Position numbers and translations under genes: made by a program. Below the pieces are notes generated by a model. It ran no database searches, was not told the DNA's origin, and saw nothing but the letters and a program-made list of their open reading frames with translations. Positions 53,093 through 61,781 of a stretch of 64,000 nucleotides of DNA are shown piece after piece. Source of the DNA: Bacteroides faecalis (GTDB lineage Bacteria > Bacteroidota > Bacteroidia > Bacteroidales > Bacteroidaceae); the NCBI RefSeq assembly GCF_003865075.1, contig NZ_BHWB01000003.1, forward strand, positions 496,001-560,000. Reading direction: 5' to 3'. Positions within the stretch are counted from its first letter, which is position 1. Each line of letters starts with the position of its first letter.

Positions 53093-54685
53093 ATGAGCAA
53101 GCAACTCTTACTTGGCGACGAAGCCATTGCACAAGCAGCATTGGATGCCGGACTTTCAGGTGTGTATGCCTATCCGGGAACTCCTTCAACTGAAATTACT
53201 GAGTATATTCAAATGGCTCCTATTACAAGCGAGCAGAACATACATAGCCGCTGGTGTACCAATGAAAAAACAGCAATGGAAGCTGCATTAGGTATGTCTT
53301 TCGTTGGAAAACGGGCATTAGTTTGTATGAAACATGTAGGAATGAATGTGGCAGCCGATTGTTTCGTTAATTCAGCAATGACAGGAGTAAAAGGGGGATT
53401 AATAGTAGTAGCAGCCGATGATCCTAGTATGCACTCTTCCCAAAACGAACAAGACAGCCGTTTTTACGGAGATTTTTCACTTATACCGATGTACGAACCT
53501 AGCAACCAACAGGAAGCATACGACATGGTGTATGATGGTTTTGAATTCTCTGAGAAATTAGGTGAACCGGTTTTAATGCGAATGGTAACTCGTCTTGCCC
53601 ACTCTCGTTCCGGAGTAATACGTAAAGATCAGAAGTCTCAAAATAGTATTGCTTTCAGTGATGATCCCCGCCAATTCATTTTATTACCAGGAATTGCACG
53701 TAAACGCTATAAAGTATTACTTGCACGCCAAGATGAATTCATCAAAGCATCTGAAGAATCACCATACAACAAGTATATGGATGGACCAAACAAAAAGTTG
53801 GGAATTATAGCTTGTGGAATTGGTTATAACTATTTAATGGAGAACTATCCCGAAGGATGCGAATATCCGGTGTTAAAAATCGGACAATATCCTTTGCCCA
53901 AAAAGCAACTTCTCCAATTAGTTGAATCTTGTGATGAGATTCTGGTATTGGAAGATGGCCAGCCATTTGTTGAAAAGCAATTAAAAGGTTATTTAGGTAT
54001 CGGTGTTAAAGTCAAAGGACGTTTGGATGGTACTCTTTCTCAAGATGGAGAATTAAATCCGGACTCTGTAGCACGAGCAGTTGGCAAAGAAAATAAATCA
54101 GAATTTAGTATACCTTCAGTAGTGGAAATGCGTCCTCCTGCACTTTGTGAAGGTTGTGGGCACCGTGATATGTATATTACACTTACCGAAGTTCTTAAAG
54201 AAGAGTATCCTTCTCACAAAGTATTCAGTGATATTGGATGTTATACTTTAGGAGCCAATGCACCTTTCAATGCCATCAATTCATGTGTAGACATGGGCGC
54301 TTCTATTACTATGGCAAAAGGTGCTGCTGATGGAGGTCTTCATCCATCTGTAGCCGTAATAGGTGACTCTACGTTCACTCATTCAGGCATGACAGGATTA
54401 TTGGACTGTGTTAATGAGAACGCAAATGTCACTATCGTTATATCCGACAATGAGACTACTGCAATGACCGGTGGTCAGGACTCTGCCGGTACTGGACGTA
54501 TCGAAGCTATATGTACAGGTTTGGGAGTAGATCCTGCCCATATCCGTGTAGTTGTTCCATTAAAGAAAAACTACGAAGAGATGAAACAAATTATACGCGA
54601 AGAAATTGAATATCGCGGAGTATCCGTTATCATCCCACGAAGAGAATGTATCCAAACATTAGCACGCAAAAAAAGAAGTAAATAA
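53093..54685 (+). CDS. iorA: Indolepyruvate ferredoxin oxidoreductase, alpha subunit
   Basis: A 530-residue thiamine-pyrophosphate enzyme subunit that oxidatively decarboxylates aryl pyruvates to aryl-acetyl-CoA in the cytoplasm. The N-terminal pyrimidine-binding domain has YAYPGTPSTEITEYI. The C-terminal TPP domain has ALCEGCGHRDMY, FSDIGCYTLGANAPF and GDSTFTHSGMTGLLDCV with ISDNETTAMTGGQ. Typical IorA proteins run past 600 residues and end in a two-[4Fe-4S] ferredoxin domain. This one stops after RRECIQTLARKKRSK, so electrons must pass to a separate ferredoxin. It lies 3 bases before iorB. Confidence 0.93.
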   Translation: MSKQLLLGDEAIAQAALDAGLSGVYAYPGTPSTEITEYIQMAPITSEQNIHSRWCTNEKTAMEAALGMSFVGKRALVCMKHVGMNVAADCFVNSAMTGVKGGLIVVAADDPSMHSSQNEQDSRFYGDFSLIPMYEPSNQQEAYDMVYDGFEFSEKLGEPVLMRMVTRLAHSRSGVIRKDQKSQNSIAFSDDPRQFILLPGIARKRYKVLLARQDEFIKASEESPYNKYMDGPNKKLGIIACGIGYNYLMENYPEGCEYPVLKIGQYPLPKKQLLQLVESCDEILVLEDGQPFVEKQLKGYLGIGVKVKGRLDGTLSQDGELNPDSVARAVGKENKSEFSIPSVVEMRPPALCEGCGHRDMYITLTEVLKEEYPSHKVFSDIGCYTLGANAPFNAINSCVDMGASITMAKGAADGGLHPSVAVIGDSTFTHSGMTGLLDCVNENANVTIVISDNETTAMTGGQDSAGTGRIEAICTGLGVDPAHIRVVVPLKKNYEEMKQIIREEIEYRGVSVIIPRRECIQTLARKKRSK

Positions 54686-54688
54686 GCC

Positions 54689-55273
54689 ATGAAAAAAGAT
54701 ATTATATTATCGGGAGTAGGTGGACAAGGTATCTTGTCTATCGCTACAGTTATCGGAAAAGCAGCCTTAAAAGAAGGACTTTACATGAAACAGGCAGAAG
54801 TACATGGAATGAGCCAACGTGGTGGAGATGTTCAATCTAACCTTCGTATCAGTGACCAACCTATTGCTTCAGATTTAATTCCTTCCGGGAAATGTGATCT
54901 CATCATTTCATTGGAACCAATGGAAGGTTTGCGTTATCTCCCCTACCTCCATTCAGAGGGATGGTTGGTTACTAACGAAACTCCGTTTGTTAATATACCG
55001 AATTATCCGGAAGAAGATAAAGTGATGGCAGAAATCAATAAATTACCAAAAAAGATTGTATTGAATGTAGACAAGGTTGCCAAAGAAGTAGGCTCTATCC
55101 GGGTTGCTAATATGGTATTACTCGGAGCAACCATTCCTTTCCTTGACATCGCTTATGGGAAAATACAGGATAGCATCCATGAGATCTTCATACGAAAAGG
55201 AGAGGCAATTGTTGAAATGAATTTAAAAGCATTAGCTGCCGGCAAAGATATTGCAGAAAAACTAATGCAATAA
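54689..55273 (+). CDS. iorB: Indolepyruvate ferredoxin oxidoreductase, beta subunit
   Basis: A 194-residue gamma-domain subunit (PF01558) with GVGGQGILSIATVIGKAAL near the start and HGMSQRGGDVQSNLRI. It pairs with IorA to form the complete oxidoreductase. It follows iorA by 3 bases and precedes the aryl-CoA ligase by 11 bases, so the three genes form one operon for aromatic amino acid breakdown. Confidence 0.94.
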   Translation: MKKDIILSGVGGQGILSIATVIGKAALKEGLYMKQAEVHGMSQRGGDVQSNLRISDQPIASDLIPSGKCDLIISLEPMEGLRYLPYLHSEGWLVTNETPFVNIPNYPEEDKVMAEINKLPKKIVLNVDKVAKEVGSIRVANMVLLGATIPFLDIAYGKIQDSIHEIFIRKGEAIVEMNLKALAAGKDIAEKLMQ

Positions 55274-55284
55274 CTATCATTGTT

Positions 55285-56592
55285 ATGAATACACAATACT
55301 GGGAAGAAGAAGTAGAAACCATGAGTCGTGAGAAGTTGAATGAACTACAACTTCAACGTCTCAGGAAAACAATCAGTATAGCTGCAAATGCTCCATATTA
55401 TAAAAAAGTTTTCAACAAACATGGCATCACTGCAGATAGCATACAAACATTGGACGACATTCGTAAATTACCTTTTACGACGAAGGCTGATATGCGTGCT
55501 CACTACCCTTTTGGATTGGTGGCAGGCGACATGAAAAACGATGGGGTACGTATCCACTCTTCCAGCGGTACAACCGGAAATCCTACAGTCATCGTACATT
55601 CACAGCATGACCTTGATTCTTGGGCAAATCTGATAGCTCGTTGTCTCTATATGGTTGGCATTCGAAAAACTGATGTATTCCAAAACAGTTCCGGATATGG
55701 TATGTTTACAGGAGGATTGGGCTTCCAATATGGTGCCGAACGTCTCGGTTGCTTAACAGTACCTGCCGCAGCCGGAAACAGTAAACGTCAGATTAAGTTT
55801 ATCAATGATTTCAAAACAACAGCCTTACACGCAATCCCAAGTTATGCGATTCGCCTTGCTGAAGTTATCCAGGAAGAAGGACTTGATGCTGCAGGTACAA
55901 CATTAAAAACATTGGTTATTGGTGCTGAGCCTCACACGGATGAACAACGCCGGAAGATAGAAAAGATGTTAGGAGTAAAAGCATACAATAGCTTTGGCAT
56001 GACGGAAATGAATGGTCCCGGTGTCGCTTTCGAATGCCAGGAACAAAACGGAATGCATTTTTGGGAAGATTGTTATCTTGTGGAAATCATTGATCCTGAA
56101 ACTGGTGAACCTGTACCAGATGGAGAAATTGGAGAATTAGTACTCACCACATTAGATCGTGAAATGATGCCTCTAATTCGTTATCGTACCCGAGATTTAA
56201 CCCGCATTCTTCCAGGTAAATGTCCCTGTGGTCGTACTCATTTACGTATTGATCGTATCAAAGGTCGTAGTGATGATATGTTCATCATAAAAGGAGTCAA
56301 TATCTTCCCAATGCAGGTTGAAAAAATCTTAGTACAGTTCCCTGAACTTGGTAGTAACTACCTCATTACATTAGAGACTGTTAATAATCAGGATGAAATG
56401 ATTGTTGAAGTTGAATTAAGTGATCTGTCTACAGATAACTATATTGAACTGGAAAAAATTCGTAAAGAAATAACTCGACAATTAAAAGATGAAATACTTG
56501 TTACTCCTAAAGTAAAACTAGTAAAAAAAGGCTCTCTTCCGCAAAGTGAAGGGAAAGCTGTACGAGTGAAAGATTTAAGAAATAACCAATAG
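55285..56592 (+). CDS. paaK: Phenylacetate-CoA ligase
   Basis: A 435-residue adenylate-forming ligase. The ATP motif is HSSSGTTGNPTVIVH; NSFGMTEMNGPGVAFE and YRTRDLTRILPG are family signatures, with a C-terminal PaaK domain from about 335. With IorAB it probably runs in the aryl-acetyl-CoA to arylacetate direction, making ATP and releasing phenylacetate or indoleacetate, products known from gut Bacteroides. The operon ends at the hairpin 56609-56659. Confidence 0.93.
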   Translation: MNTQYWEEEVETMSREKLNELQLQRLRKTISIAANAPYYKKVFNKHGITADSIQTLDDIRKLPFTTKADMRAHYPFGLVAGDMKNDGVRIHSSSGTTGNPTVIVHSQHDLDSWANLIARCLYMVGIRKTDVFQNSSGYGMFTGGLGFQYGAERLGCLTVPAAAGNSKRQIKFINDFKTTALHAIPSYAIRLAEVIQEEGLDAAGTTLKTLVIGAEPHTDEQRRKIEKMLGVKAYNSFGMTEMNGPGVAFECQEQNGMHFWEDCYLVEIIDPETGEPVPDGEIGELVLTTLDREMMPLIRYRTRDLTRILPGKCPCGRTHLRIDRIKGRSDDMFIIKGVNIFPMQVEKILVQFPELGSNYLITLETVNNQDEMIVEVELSDLSTDNYIELEKIRKEITRQLKDEILVTPKVKLVKKGSLPQSEGKAVRVKDLRNNQ

Positions 56593-56608
56593 TATTTAAT
56601 TTATCGGT

Positions 56609-56659
56609 GTGCTAATATGCCAATTTATACTGCTTCAACAGTCATAGGCATATTAGCAC
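56609..56659. terminator. Perfect 13-bp hairpin between paaK and xpt
   Basis: GTGCTAATATGCC (56609-56621) and GGCATATTAGCAC (56647-56659) pair perfectly over a 25-base loop. It follows the paaK stop by 17 bases and ends 18 bases before xpt, so it is either the operon terminator or a control hairpin in the xpt leader. No purine riboswitch consensus was seen. Confidence 0.6.
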
Positions 56660-56677
56660 ATTATTAATTCATATATC

Positions 56678-57247
56678 ATGCAATTATTAAAGAAAAGAAT
56701 CCTACAAGATGGAAAATGCTACGAAGGAGGTATCCTGAAAGTAGATGGTTTTATTAATCACCAAATGGATCCTGTACTGATGAAGTCAATCGGAGTTGAG
56801 TTTGTCCGCCGTTTCGCAGCGACCAACGTCAATAAGATTATGACTATTGAAGCAAGTGGCATTGCTCCTGCTATCATGACAGGTTATTTAATGGATCTCC
56901 CTGTTGTGTTTGCCAAAAAGAAATCACCTAAAACCATCCAAAATGCTTTGAGTACTACCGTACACTCTTTCACCAAAGATCGTGACTACGAAGTAGTAAT
57001 AAGTGCCGATTTCCTTACTCCTAATGACAATGTGCTCTTTGTCGATGATTTCCTCGCGTATGGAAATGCAGCGTTAGGCATTCTTGATCTTATTAAACAA
57101 TCTGGAGCCAATTTAGTCGGAATGGGATTCATTATTGAGAAAGCCTTTCAAAATGGTCGAAAAATGCTAGAAGAAAAAGGAGTACGTGTAGAAAGTCTAG
57201 CAATCATAGAGGATTTATCCAATTGTAGCATAAAAATTAAGGATTAA
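56678..57247 (+). CDS. xpt: Xanthine phosphoribosyltransferase
   Basis: A 189-residue type I phosphoribosyltransferase for xanthine salvage in the cytoplasm. It has the expected length, the N-terminal [22 protein letters not shown] and the PRPP-binding motif [16 protein letters not shown]. Its stop overlaps the stop of the convergent ferredoxin gene in the shared TTAA. Confidence 0.94.
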   Translation: MQLLKKRILQDGKCYEGGILKVDGFINHQMDPVLMKSIGVEFVRRFAATNVNKIMTIEASGIAPAIMTGYLMDLPVVFAKKKSPKTIQNALSTTVHSFTKDRDYEVVISADFLTPNDNVLFVDDFLAYGNAALGILDLIKQSGANLVGMGFIIEKAFQNGRKMLEEKGVRVESLAIIEDLSNCSIKIKD

Positions 57248-58011
57248 TACTGATTGGGATTGAAATAATGCCCTTTTCCTTTGGTCCTTTTTCCATATTG
57301 CACCGCTTGTTGGGGACAAACGTGGTAGCATGCCAGACAAGAGGTGCAATTTCTTCCCCAAACAGGTCTTCCATCTTGCATTAAAATATTATCCACCGGA
57401 CAAGATTTTTCACAACGTTTACACCCAATACACTTATCTGTCGTCCAAAAGTTCTTAGGGGACATTTGAAAGCGATTAAATAATGGATTAATAATTCTAG
57501 TCTTAATATAAGGAATACTCCCCTCTTTACAAAAGAATACAGCCTCTTTTCTATTTATCAATTCATTAATTCTATTGAGTTCTCCAATAGCATTCTCCAG
57601 CTTTTTCTCTTCCAGTTCCTTACTATCGACATCAAATCCGGGAAACAATACATAATTATTAGGCATAATCACAGAAAAACCGGCATGACATTTCCATCCC
57701 TTCAGTGACAAAGCTTTCATAAAAACTTGTTGAGTAAGCCCAATATCATCACCACAAGAACATACAAAAAAAAGATATTGCCCCTGATAGTTCTCTAATG
57801 ACATTTGCTTGATAAAATGCAATACAATTTCGGGAGGAGCCCAAGAATAAATAGGAAAGACAAAACCAATCTTCTCATCCTTTTCCAAACAGAATTCCAT
57901 ATTCCCGTCTTTCAAAACTTCAGGAATAAAAATTAAATCTTCTTGTTGATTACTGGATAATTGATCAGCAATCCATTTAGAGTTGCCTGTACCAGAGAAA
58001 TAAAATATCAT
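57244..58011 (-). CDS. EFR1-type flavodoxin / 2[4Fe-4S] ferredoxin protein
   Basis: A 255-residue cytoplasmic electron-transfer protein. The N-terminus is flavodoxin-like ([30 protein letters not shown]). The C-terminus carries two ferredoxin clusters, [12 protein letters not shown] near 197 and [12 protein letters not shown] near 225. It is the last minus-strand gene after the 6S-like RNA and is convergent with xpt. Partner unknown; it could serve as electron carrier for IorAB, which lacks its own ferredoxin domain (inference). Confidence 0.88.
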   Translation of the reverse strand: MIFYFSGTGNSKWIADQLSSNQQEDLIFIPEVLKDGNMEFCLEKDEKIGFVFPIYSWAPPEIVLHFIKQMSLENYQGQYLFFVCSCGDDIGLTQQVFMKALSLKGWKCHAGFSVIMPNNYVLFPGFDVDSKELEEKKLENAIGELNRINELINRKEAVFFCKEGSIPYIKTRIINPLFNRFQMSPKNFWTTDKCIGCKRCEKSCPVDNILMQDGRPVWGRNCTSCLACYHVCPQQAVQYGKRTKGKGHYFNPNQY

Positions 58012-58025
58012 AGGAAAGTATATAA

Positions 58026-58210
58026 AAAAGCCGCATCGACGATGTGATGAAACTCTGATAAAACAAGATTTGAGTGCCCGTCCCCTTTGTAATCCACCGG
58101 CTTAAAGCTGTCCCGAAGGATGTGGCCCGCCATTGAAGATCGAAGCTTTCTCGGTATATCAGATTAATTTGAAGAGTTTCCCGATCCAGTCGATACGGCT
58201 AATATTTTAG
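58026..58210 (-). ncRNA. ssrS: 6S-like regulatory RNA (Bacteroidales-1 type)
   Basis: A GC-richer island of about 185 bases with its own promoter. The 5' end AGCCGTATCGAC (complement of 58189-58200) pairs with the 3' end GTCGATGCGGCT (complement of 58029-58040), closing a rod-like structure followed by a T-run (complement of 58024-58029). Length, paired ends and internal unpaired purine-rich stretches resemble 6S RNA, which binds RNA polymerase. From memory, the Bacteroidales-1 RNA motif lies near the L20 gene, exactly the position here (downstream of rplT). Structure and promoter are seen; the 6S identity is inferred. Confidence 0.65.
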
Positions 58211-58215
58211 TATCA

Positions 58216-58247
58216 CAAATGTAATAACATTCTATGAGAATAACAAG
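58216..58247 (-). promoter_or_regulatory. Promoter of the 6S-like RNA
   Basis: On the minus strand CTTG (complement of 58244-58247), 20 bases, TACATTTG (complement of 58216-58223): close to the full Bacteroides consensus with ideal spacing. Transcription would begin about 58208-58212. Confidence 0.7.
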
Positions 58248-58312
58248 AAAAAAAGCATTTTTGTTGCCTATCTAATATTTTTTAAAATCTTTTTTCTCTC
58301 TCCCATAAAAGG

Positions 58313-58347
58313 AAAGTGTCAGTAATCTAATAGAAAACTGACACTTT
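58313..58347 (-). terminator. Terminator hairpin after rplT
   Basis: AAAGTGTCAG and CTGACACTTT form a perfect 10-bp stem (58313-58322, 58338-58347) with a 15-base loop, 23 bases past the rplT stop on the minus strand, followed by a T-rich stretch. Confidence 0.7.
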
Positions 58348-58369
58348 GTAAATCATAAACTGCTGAAAC

Positions 58370-58720
58370 TTAAGCAGCTTTCGCCTTTGCAACTACAGCT
58401 TTGAAAGCTTCCGGATGGTTCATAGCTAAATCAGCTAAAACTTTACGGTTTATTTCAATACCGGCCTTATGCAAACCACCCATCAATTTAGAATAAGACA
58501 TCCCTTCTAGACGTGCAGCAGCATTGATACGTTGTATCCAAAGAGCGCGGAAGTTTCTTTTCTTGTTTCTACGGTCACGGAACGCGTAAGTCAAACCCTT
58601 TTCCCAAGTGTTTTTAGCTACGGTCCATACATTTTTTCTTGCACCAAAGTAACCTTTGGTCAATTTCAAAATTTTCTTTCTTCTTGCTTTTGAAGCAACA
58701 TGATTTACTGATCTTGGCAT
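58370..58720 (-). CDS. rplT: 50S ribosomal protein L20
   Basis: A 116-residue ribosomal protein of normal length with [19 protein letters not shown] and [17 protein letters not shown]. It binds 23S rRNA and is needed for large-subunit assembly. Last gene of the thrS-infC-rpmI-rplT set. Confidence 0.98.
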   Translation of the reverse strand: MPRSVNHVASKARRKKILKLTKGYFGARKNVWTVAKNTWEKGLTYAFRDRRNKKRNFRALWIQRINAAARLEGMSYSKLMGGLHKAGIEINRKVLADLAMNHPEAFKAVVAKAKAA

Positions 58721-58819
58721 AGTTTTACTTTTTTAGAATGTTAGCGCCGTTACTTCACGCAACGAACTTTAGGCTAATGCATTCGGTTAATACTTTAATA
58801 ATACTTTGTACGCTTTTGA

Positions 58820-59017
58820 TTACTTCATTGCTAAGAGTTCCTTAACCTGGCTTACATTTGTTGCATCAACAGTTGTAGAGTAGCACAGATTTCTTTTTCT
58901 CTTCTTAGTTTTCTTAGTCAAAATGTGACTGTGAAAAGCGTGCTTTCTTTTGATTTTACCTGTTCCGGTAAGGGTAAACCTTTTTTTAGAACCGGAGTTA
59001 GTCTTCATCTTTGGCAT
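58820..59017 (-). CDS. rpmI: 50S ribosomal protein L35
   Basis: A 65-residue basic protein beginning [14 protein letters not shown]; the start at 59017 matches the family length, and the longer frame from 59059 adds residues not found in L35. It lies between infC and rplT as usual. Confidence 0.97.
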   Translation of the reverse strand: MPKMKTNSGSKKRFTLTGTGKIKRKHAFHSHILTKKTKKRKRNLCYSTTVDATNVSQVKELLAMK

Positions 59018-59088
59018 CTTACTTATTTTTAAATTATTAAATATATAATGGCAACGCACTATACCTGCGCGTTACGCATTCTTTCTTA

Positions 59089-59688
59089 TTATTCGTCTTC
59101 TTCAGACTGCTCTGCTTTCTGTGCAGGAGCAACAGACTTCGGAGACATAGACTTTTTAGGAGCCTCTCTCTTTTTGGGAGAAAGCTGAATAGTCATACGC
59201 TTACCTTCCAAAATAGGCATCTGATCTACTTTTGCAAAATCTTCAAGGTCATTGGCAAAACGAAGTAATAATACTTCTCCCTGTTCCTTGAAAAGGATTG
59301 AACGGCCTTTGAAAAACACATATGCTTTCACTTTATCTCCGTCTTCCAAAAAACCTTTTGCATGCTTCAACTTAAAGTTGTAATCATGATCATCAGTCTG
59401 AGGACCGAAACGGATTTCCTTTACATTCACCTTCACCTGTTTAGCCTTCTGTTCTTTCTGACGCTTCTTTAACTGATAAAGAAATTTAGAGTAATCAATA
59501 ATACGACAAACAGGGGGTTGAGCATTGGGTGAAATTTCCACTAAATCCAATTCTTTCTCTTCAGCCATTTTCAAAGCCTGGAAAATAGGATATACTTTCG
59601 GTTCGCTATCATCGCCCACAATGCGGACTTCCTTGGCACGAATCTGTTCATTGATTCTATATTGCCCTTTTAAAGTGTCATTCTTCAT
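59089..59688 (-). CDS. infC: Translation initiation factor IF-3
   Basis: A 199-residue protein with both IF-3 domains: [17 protein letters not shown] at the N-terminus, the linker rich in Lys and the C-terminal [19 protein letters not shown] Lys/Pro/Glu-rich tail of about 20 residues is longer than in enterobacteria and typical of Bacteroidetes. It begins with ATG rather than the rare ATT codon that drives autoregulation in Escherichia coli, so that control is probably absent. Confidence 0.97.
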   Translation of the reverse strand: MKNDTLKGQYRINEQIRAKEVRIVGDDSEPKVYPIFQALKMAEEKELDLVEISPNAQPPVCRIIDYSKFLYQLKKRQKEQKAKQVKVNVKEIRFGPQTDDHDYNFKLKHAKGFLEDGDKVKAYVFFKGRSILFKEQGEVLLLRFANDLEDFAKVDQMPILEGKRMTIQLSPKKREAPKKSMSPKSVAPAQKAEQSEEDE

Positions 59689-59758
59689 TAAAAACGTTTA
59701 CTTCCTAGTTTGATCTTTTTATTGTTTACTTATTATTTATCATGAAACGGCTGCAAAG

Positions 59759-61699
59759 TTACCATTTATTTATCATATTTTGAACTTCTTCATTCAGAAT
59801 TTTAGCAAATTCTTCATATTTCATGGTTCCTTTGTCTCCTTCGCCTTGTCTACGAACAGCAACTTCACCATTTTCTGCTTCTTTTTCGCCGACAATCAGC
59901 ATATAAGGAATACGTTTCATTTCATTATCACGAATCTTACGACCTATCTTTTCATTTCTATCATCAACAATTGCACGAATCTCATGTATTTTCAGATACA
60001 TTTTTACTTGCTCTGCATATTCATTGAACTTCTCGCTAATCGGTAGAATAGCAACTTGTTCAGGAGTCAACCATAACGGAAACTTACCGGCAGTATGTTC
60101 AATCAACACAGCTACAAAACGTTCCATAGACCCGAATGGTGCACGATGGATCATTACCGGACGATGTTTCAGATTATCAGAACCCATATATTCCAATTCA
60201 AAACGTTCCGGCAAATTGTAGTCCACCTGAATAGTACCTAACTGCCAACGACGACCGATAGCATCCTTCACCATAAAATCAAGTTTAGGACCATAGAAAG
60301 CTGCTTCACCATATTCAATCTTAGCAGGTAAGCCTTTTTCCTCACAAGCCTCAATAATAGCTTGTTCTGCTCTTTCCCAATTTTCATCACTCCCGATATA
60401 CTTTTCACGATTCACTTTATCACGTAAAGAAATCTGAGCTTCAAAATTAGCAAAGTTCATTGAACGGAAAACAATTGAAATGATATCCATTACGCGAAGG
60501 AATTCATCCTTTACCTGGTCCGGACGACAGAAAATATGTGCATCATCCTGTGTAAAGCTACGTACACGAGTTAATCCATGTAACTCACCACTTTGCTCAT
60601 AACGGCAAACTGTACCAAATTCTGCGATACGCAATGGAAGATCTTTATAAGAACGCGGAAAATTCTTATAAATCTCGCAATGATGCGGACAGTTCATCGG
60701 TTTCAAGAAATACTCTTCCCCTTCTTCCGGAGTATGGATAGGCTGAAAAGCATCTTTACCATATTTTGCATAGTGACCAGAGGTTACATAAAGCAATTTA
60801 TTGCCAATGGGCGGAGTTATTACTTCTTGATAGTCATAACGTGTCTGAATACGACGTAAGAAATCCTGCAAACGCAAACGCAAAGCAGTGCCTTTTGGCA
60901 ACCACATCGGAAGCCCCTTACCCACTGTTTCAGAGAACATAAACAACTGCATTTCTTTACCAATCTTACGATGGTCACGTTTCTTAGCCTCTTCCAATAA
61001 AGTCAGATATTCATCCAACATTTTCTTCTTAGGGAAGGTGATACCGTAGATACGAGTTAGCATTTTACGGTCTTCATGACCACGCCAATATGCTCCGGCC
61101 ACAGTTGTCAGTTTTATAGCTTTAATCGGCGCAGTTGTCATCAAGTGAGGACCACGACAAAGATCAGTGAATGTACCCTGAGTATAAGTAGAAATACGTC
61201 CATCTTCCAATTCGGAAATCAATTCACATTTGTATGTTTCACCACGATCACCAAACATTTTCAATGCATCCTCTTTAGAAATGCTTTTTCTTACTACTGC
61301 TTCTTTTTTAGCAGCCAATTCCATCATTTTAGCTTCGATGGCAGGAAGATCATTTTCCTTAATAACAGTCTCCCCCGGATCTACATCGTAGTAAAAACCA
61401 TTTTCAATGGCAGGTCCGATACCAAATTGAATACCCGGATAAAGTTCTTGTAAAGCTTCTGCCAACAAGTGAGCACTCGTATGCCAAAATGCATGTTTTC
61501 CTTCTTCATCATCCCATTTATAAAGAACAAAGTTAGCATCTTCATTAATAGGACGTCCTAAATCATAAATTTCGCCATTTACTCCACAGGCCAAAACATC
61601 CTGTGCCAAACGCGAACTGATACTTTCTGCAATCTGCAAACCGTTCACTCCTTCGTTATATTCACGAACAGAGCCATCGGGAAACGTTATCTTTATCAT
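59759..61699 (-). CDS. thrS: Threonyl-tRNA synthetase
   Basis: A 646-residue class II synthetase of standard length: TGS domain (1-60), editing domain with [12 protein letters not shown] and [11 protein letters not shown], catalytic core with [13 protein letters not shown] (zinc Cys) and [14 protein letters not shown], and the anticodon-binding C-terminus. First gene of the operon with infC, rpmI and rplT. A tRNA-Thr gene lies elsewhere in the window. No T-box leader is seen. Confidence 0.98.
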   Translation of the reverse strand: MIKITFPDGSVREYNEGVNGLQIAESISSRLAQDVLACGVNGEIYDLGRPINEDANFVLYKWDDEEGKHAFWHTSAHLLAEALQELYPGIQFGIGPAIENGFYYDVDPGETVIKENDLPAIEAKMMELAAKKEAVVRKSISKEDALKMFGDRGETYKCELISELEDGRISTYTQGTFTDLCRGPHLMTTAPIKAIKLTTVAGAYWRGHEDRKMLTRIYGITFPKKKMLDEYLTLLEEAKKRDHRKIGKEMQLFMFSETVGKGLPMWLPKGTALRLRLQDFLRRIQTRYDYQEVITPPIGNKLLYVTSGHYAKYGKDAFQPIHTPEEGEEYFLKPMNCPHHCEIYKNFPRSYKDLPLRIAEFGTVCRYEQSGELHGLTRVRSFTQDDAHIFCRPDQVKDEFLRVMDIISIVFRSMNFANFEAQISLRDKVNREKYIGSDENWERAEQAIIEACEEKGLPAKIEYGEAAFYGPKLDFMVKDAIGRRWQLGTIQVDYNLPERFELEYMGSDNLKHRPVMIHRAPFGSMERFVAVLIEHTAGKFPLWLTPEQVAILPISEKFNEYAEQVKMYLKIHEIRAIVDDRNEKIGRKIRDNEMKRIPYMLIVGEKEAENGEVAVRRQGEGDKGTMKYEEFAKILNEEVQNMINKW

Positions 61700-61733
61700 A
61701 ATATGATGATGTTATATTTTCATAATTTGAACG

Positions 61734-61741
61734 CAAAAGTA
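61734..61741 (-). promoter_or_regulatory. -7 element of thrS
   Basis: TACTTTTG (complement of 61734-61741) matches TAnnTTTG, 34 bases before the thrS start. No TTTG at ideal distance. Confidence 0.45.
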
Positions 61742-61781
61742 ACTAAATCTTTTGAGTTTTCTCTTTTTTATCAAAAAAATG

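Noticed and set aside
56593..56677. Purine riboswitch before xpt
   Set aside because: The gap holds a simple 13-bp hairpin with no three-way junction or conserved loop sequences of that class.
61700..61781. T-box leader before thrS
   Set aside because: The gap is only 82 bases with a -7 promoter element close to the start; no T-box or specifier structure fits.
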